Of a DNA stretch of 64,000 nucleotides, positions 61,701 to 64,000 are shown one piece after another (position 1 is the stretch's first letter; the number at the start of each line of letters is the position of its first letter). This DNA is from Streptococcus henryi DSM 19005 (GTDB lineage Bacteria > Bacillota > Bacilli > Lactobacillales > Streptococcaceae). A program made the position numbers and the translations under genes. The notes under the pieces are model-generated. The model searched no databases, was not told the DNA's origin, and saw only the letters and a list, made by a program, of their open reading frames with translations. The stretch is from positions 83,828-147,827 of the forward strand of contig NZ_AQYA01000032.1 in assembly GCF_000376985.1 (NCBI RefSeq). The letters are read 5' to 3'.

Positions 61701-64000
61701 TTAGAATCTGTTGAAACTAGTACTTCAAATTCAATCTTAGTTAGTGAAAAAAATCGGATGGATTCGATTTCTGCAAGTGAATCAGAATTACTTCGACTAT
61801 CTAACGCTAATATTTCAGAACATCTTTCGGAGTTGTACAGTCAAAATGCTTCATTATCAAAGGCCTTTGTTTCTGCCTCTGTAAGTGTATCCCAATCAGC
61901 ATCGGAAAGTGTTGTTCAATCGCAATTGGCTTCACAAACCCAGACGCAAACAAGCACTCAGAATAACTCGGCTGGAGTAACAATCAACACTAATACTTAT
62001 TACGATGATGTTCCTGCTGCGAGGGACAACTTCTTACAAGCTGCACAAGACTTCACGATTTTTACACAAGAAACAGCTCATTTAAATGGTTCTGTAAAAG
62101 GGAACTTCGCAATCGGAACACTTGCTACACAAAACAATGGCATAGAGACAAGTTATGGCAATACAGGCGGTAAAGATTATCTTTACGCTAATCATATTAC
62201 AGGTGGTATCAACCAGTCTATTGGTTCATATAATGTAAATGAAAAATTCGTTATTGGACCAGACGTAAGAATGGAATCATATAATAACGGCCATGGCTTT
62301 ACTATTGGTAATACTAGTTTTAATGGTGGGGAAAGCATCAATAAATCTGAGGTATATCAGCAAACACGTAATAAGGCTTATATTGATTTTGACCAAGAAT
62401 TTACTAACTTAGCCGAGATTAGCGATCAAATAGCTAATACAAAAGCGGATGCAACATACAGTAATAACTCTGTCTTTGTGGATAACAATAATCGAGTCAT
62501 TGATATTTCTAAGATTGTAGATGCTGATAATAATGATGTTCTTGTTATCAATCTGGGATCTGATATTCTATCTCAATCAACTCCATTGACTTTCACAGGT
62601 TTGGATGCAACAAAACCTCAGACAGTCATGATTAATGTTGTGAATAATACTGGTTCATCAACCGTTTACTCAAATTCACAAATTAAATTAAGTTATACAA
62701 ATGGAGTAACTGTTCAGCATGATGCTTCGACAAGTATTGAAAATACGGTTCTCTGGAATTTTGTTAATCTGAACTCCACACCATTTAGTGGCAACGTTAA
62801 TATTTCTAGCGGTAATTGGGTTGGAAGTGTTTTAGCACCAAAAGCCAATGTGACAACATCTGTTGATACGGTGGGTAATGTAATTTCTAAGGCATTTACA
62901 AGCAACGGAACAACAAAACGTTGGGATTACAACGGTGGGGGGCTAGAAAGCAAAGCTAGCCAACTTAGCACCTCTACAAGTATGTCTGCAAGTACTTCTA
63001 CTGTTCAGAGTACTAGTCGCTATAACAGTCAGTCATTAAGCCTTTCAGGGGCTATTCACGGTCTGGAGTCTGCAAGTGCCAAAGACAGTATTAGTACCTC
63101 AAAAGCTGCCAGTGAATCAGCGGCATCACTTGCCTTGGCAAGTACAGCTAAATCTACAAGTTATTCAACGTCGGATCGAACAAGTGTGGTCCAATCAACA
63201 GTGAAAAGTGCAATTGCCTCAGTAAACAGTTTAGTAGCGAAACTAGACTCTACAAGCGAGGCAGAAGCTTTCCAAAGTGCTTTTGGTACGATCAGTGCCA
63301 GCACAAGTTTGAGTCTAAGCGAGAGTTTGGCTAGCGCTCAAGCAAGCGATGCAAGTCTAAATACAAGCGCAAATACAAGTGCTTTCCAAAGTGCCAGTCA
63401 CGTTAAGAGTCTTAGTGAAAGTGCCTCAAGAAGCGCGAATCTCTCAACTGTAGCTAGCCAAAGCGATAAAACAAGCTTGACGTCACAAGAACGTTCAGCA
63501 AGTACGTCGATTTCAGAGCTCCGCGTCAGCGAAGCCTCACAGAGCGTGAGTGCAAGTAAGCTTGCAAGCGAAGGATTGAGCAAATCTCAAGAAAGCCTCT
63601 CAGTGTCAAGTCTAAGCGCAAGCACAAGCCTAAGTGAACGCCTAGCAAATACCTTAGATGCTCTCCGAGCGATTGAAACAGCCAGCGAAGCAGCAAAAGC
63701 TGCCCAGGACGAACATAGTACAGCTGTCTCTGACAAAGCTGTCACTCCAGAGGAAGCGAAGGCAGTTCAAGATAAGATTGATGCTGCAAATGCAGTTATC
63801 AAGGCTGCTCAAGACCTGATTGAAAAGTCTGCCAAAGTTGAACCAGAAGATGCAGAAAAACTCACAGCTGTCTTGAATACTATCAAAGTCCCAACTCCAT
63901 TGGAAGTCACCGATAAAGACAGCGATGGTAAGTTAGACAGCGTTGAGAAATCCGAAGCGAAAGCAGCAATTGAAGCTGCCAAAGCAGCGGTTCAAGCCGC
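58704..64000 (+). CDS. Serine-rich repeat glycoprotein adhesin (SRRP), 5' part, runs off the window
   Basis: At least 1765 residues, open to the window end. It starts at ATG 58704 (GAGG 8 bp upstream). The signal has KLYKSGKHW (residues 20–28), the KxYKxGKxW mark of substrates of the accessory SecA2/SecY2 system, with a hydrophobic segment about 68–90. Layout: Ser-rich tract 1 (about 133–330), folded region 1 (330–579), Ser tract 2 (580–794), folded region 2 (795–956), Ser tract 3 (956–1089), a domain resembling choice-of-anchor A (about 1090–1414; LNGSVKGNFAIGTL … GSVLAPKANVT), Ser tract 4 (1415–1649) and an Ala/Lys-rich helical region with a DKDSDGKLD calcium-loop-like motif (1649 on). The Ser tracts should be O-glycosylated. 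The wall anchor and any SecA2/glycosyltransferase genes lie beyond the window. Confidence 0.92.
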   Translation, partial: MRWGKSNNNFAETDRKERIKLYKSGKHWVTRVLSVVGLLRFFKPSAEKLSKVATDELAEKRGQKILKAIAVSGSIIGGAGVADKAFANEQASVLGSELSLHSDTVSVDVSEGQVTNNNIQEAATEALDDEIDQEAVVEASLSVSTSSRLESESASTRSMEESVQASTAASESDRLIAEASSEVTSTSDRETKESQSLSLTLESASRSLNLSESERVERESESLVKASESASTSLNDSESERLASESVSASESNEAISNSLNESTSEREKEESLSASASLALVSESLKASTSVRESSESASASTSLASFSLSVSDSEVSSIIESQSLLQEAIENQIEPFLANERSGSVISSVKGYLDVSRGMIDWVVTYQPTTSTATPQYVGFYIANIADGESLEPIDLKVTGTINQTETYIDYVQGDPIYQAKEVSRWEGWDSRVYTWSGYKYYKNVIVGYESVAVTKTRTISVAYTESLVLNNSFTTTESGGTEYKALGLTYEGKRHWGDNYSGTQLYDISKGLTFTFSTTTNGTMDNIGLFVQAATNTTSSNVHATLNESGGSINFGNLSVTSKNNTILYKTYAQSLSNSIVESVSTSTYRSGSLSTSTAKSQESEKLSTSASLQSRLSSESLRDAFSSESLSEFLKSSNSVRESQESLSASNSQSLVDASLSDSNSAREEAEAHSTAASNKSVSDSLVDSESERKVSEERSTSESDRLFSESLKDSASDRLVSESKSKSLSDYNRESEEAASSIKSESLISDSLSDSVSLRESQESVSAENSTSLSESVLESLATSLSLYQEELSKHEIGSDNGTSTTVSVYNSGVQVYAKENGKFLAQWKQFTYTVTANYDTVTGLTNWTLSIIDFNNPDTPDAVIEDNDNHRLKLRVDSKEDKNSDLHNVTLSEDERSITFTTSPDVDDPTKQYRLDFSATNGLSGSGASYKFIVDLNAVPEEVTTSLSNSVITSASTSASELVSQSLSTSQKEYSESFGASLSKYVSESEKAHLESVETSTSNSILVSEKNRMDSISASESELLRLSNANISEHLSELYSQNASLSKAFVSASVSVSQSASESVVQSQLASQTQTQTSTQNNSAGVTINTNTYYDDVPAARDNFLQAAQDFTIFTQETAHLNGSVKGNFAIGTLATQNNGIETSYGNTGGKDYLYANHITGGINQSIGSYNVNEKFVIGPDVRMESYNNGHGFTIGNTSFNGGESINKSEVYQQTRNKAYIDFDQEFTNLAEISDQIANTKADATYSNNSVFVDNNNRVIDISKIVDADNNDVLVINLGSDILSQSTPLTFTGLDATKPQTVMINVVNNTGSSTVYSNSQIKLSYTNGVTVQHDASTSIENTVLWNFVNLNSTPFSGNVNISSGNWVGSVLAPKANVTTSVDTVGNVISKAFTSNGTTKRWDYNGGGLESKASQLSTSTSMSASTSTVQSTSRYNSQSLSLSGAIHGLESASAKDSISTSKAASESAASLALASTAKSTSYSTSDRTSVVQSTVKSAIASVNSLVAKLDSTSEAEAFQSAFGTISASTSLSLSESLASAQASDASLNTSANTSAFQSASHVKSLSESASRSANLSTVASQSDKTSLTSQERSASTSISELRVSEASQSVSASKLASEGLSKSQESLSVSSLSASTSLSERLANTLDALRAIETASEAAKAAQDEHSTAVSDKAVTPEEAKAVQDKIDAANAVIKAAQDLIEKSAKVEPEDAEKLTAVLNTIKVPTPLEVTDKDSDGKLDSVEKSEAKAAIEAAKAAVQA

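Noticed and set aside
59101..63650. CRISPR-like or tandem DNA repeats in the SRRP gene
   Set aside because: The repetition is at the level of short Ser-rich motifs with variable codons; there are no regular direct repeats with unique spacers.

Overview
The window looks like a Streptococcus chromosome, most likely the salivarius group (S. salivarius or a close relative). The grounds are the low GC, the streptococcal RecA, SpxA, IreB and NrdD sequences, the argR–mutS–mutL–ruvA–tag and cinA–recA–spx orders, the dense set of sortase-anchored surface proteins, and a serine-rich repeat adhesin with a KxYKxGKxW signal. Species assignment is inference from memory of these families; no search was run.

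Layout. (1) 1–8.0 kb: core genes. argS (partial, minus) lies divergent from argR–ylbF-family–mutS, followed by mutL–ruvA–tag. (2) 8.1–14.0 kb: an AT-rich quorum-sensing/bacteriocin-like island lying between two paralogous four-helix membrane proteins (8098 and 13587). It holds an Rgg regulator, a divergent 24-residue pheromone-like ORF with a Trp-x-Trp ending, two tandem 80-residue glycine-rich hydrophobic peptides with no double-glycine leader, a SpoIIM-like membrane protein, an ABC ATPase and two further membrane proteins. (3) 14.1–17.4 kb: a lipoprotein with a C39-like cysteine peptidase domain, a small secreted Tyr-rich peptide and a dedicated ABC exporter or immunity pair (lactococcin-972-like layout). 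(4) 17.5–28.7 kb: core genes cinA, recA, spxA, ireB, ruvX, DUF1292, a polytopic membrane protein, nrdD, a small ORF, an oxidoreductase, a GNAT acetyltransferase and nrdG. nrdD is preceded by two NrdR-like boxes 32 bp apart. (5) 28.75–30.9 kb: a DnaA-box cluster, yaaA, a MITE-like repeat and a TetR regulator.

(6) 31–58.4 kb: a surface-appendage superlocus. Two paralogous modules (A: 31.3–40.2 kb; B: 50.2–58.3 kb) each have the order small coiled-coil protein, signal peptidase I, giant LPXTG adhesin with an unusual TTYxLILPAxTL signal segment, LPXTG pilin, class C sortase. Between them is a more conventional pilus operon (tip, backbone and basal pilins at 40.4–46.2 kb), with its three sortases encoded convergently on the minus strand (47.3–49.8 kb). 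A HicAB toxin–antitoxin and a MITE-like repeat sit between the pilins and these sortases, flanked by two near-identical terminators. Modules A and the central pilus share a promoter of about 70–110 bp with a CcpA-like site. Hairpins separate strongly expressed pilin genes from the downstream sortase or basal pilin in three places.

(7) 58.7 kb to the end: an open-ended giant serine-rich repeat protein with four Ser-rich tracts alternating with folded domains, one of which resembles a choice-of-anchor A domain. Together regions 6 and 7 encode adhesion (pili, adhesins, SRRP), and region 2 a probable pheromone-controlled antimicrobial system. No tRNA, rRNA, CRISPR array, transposase gene or prophage was seen.
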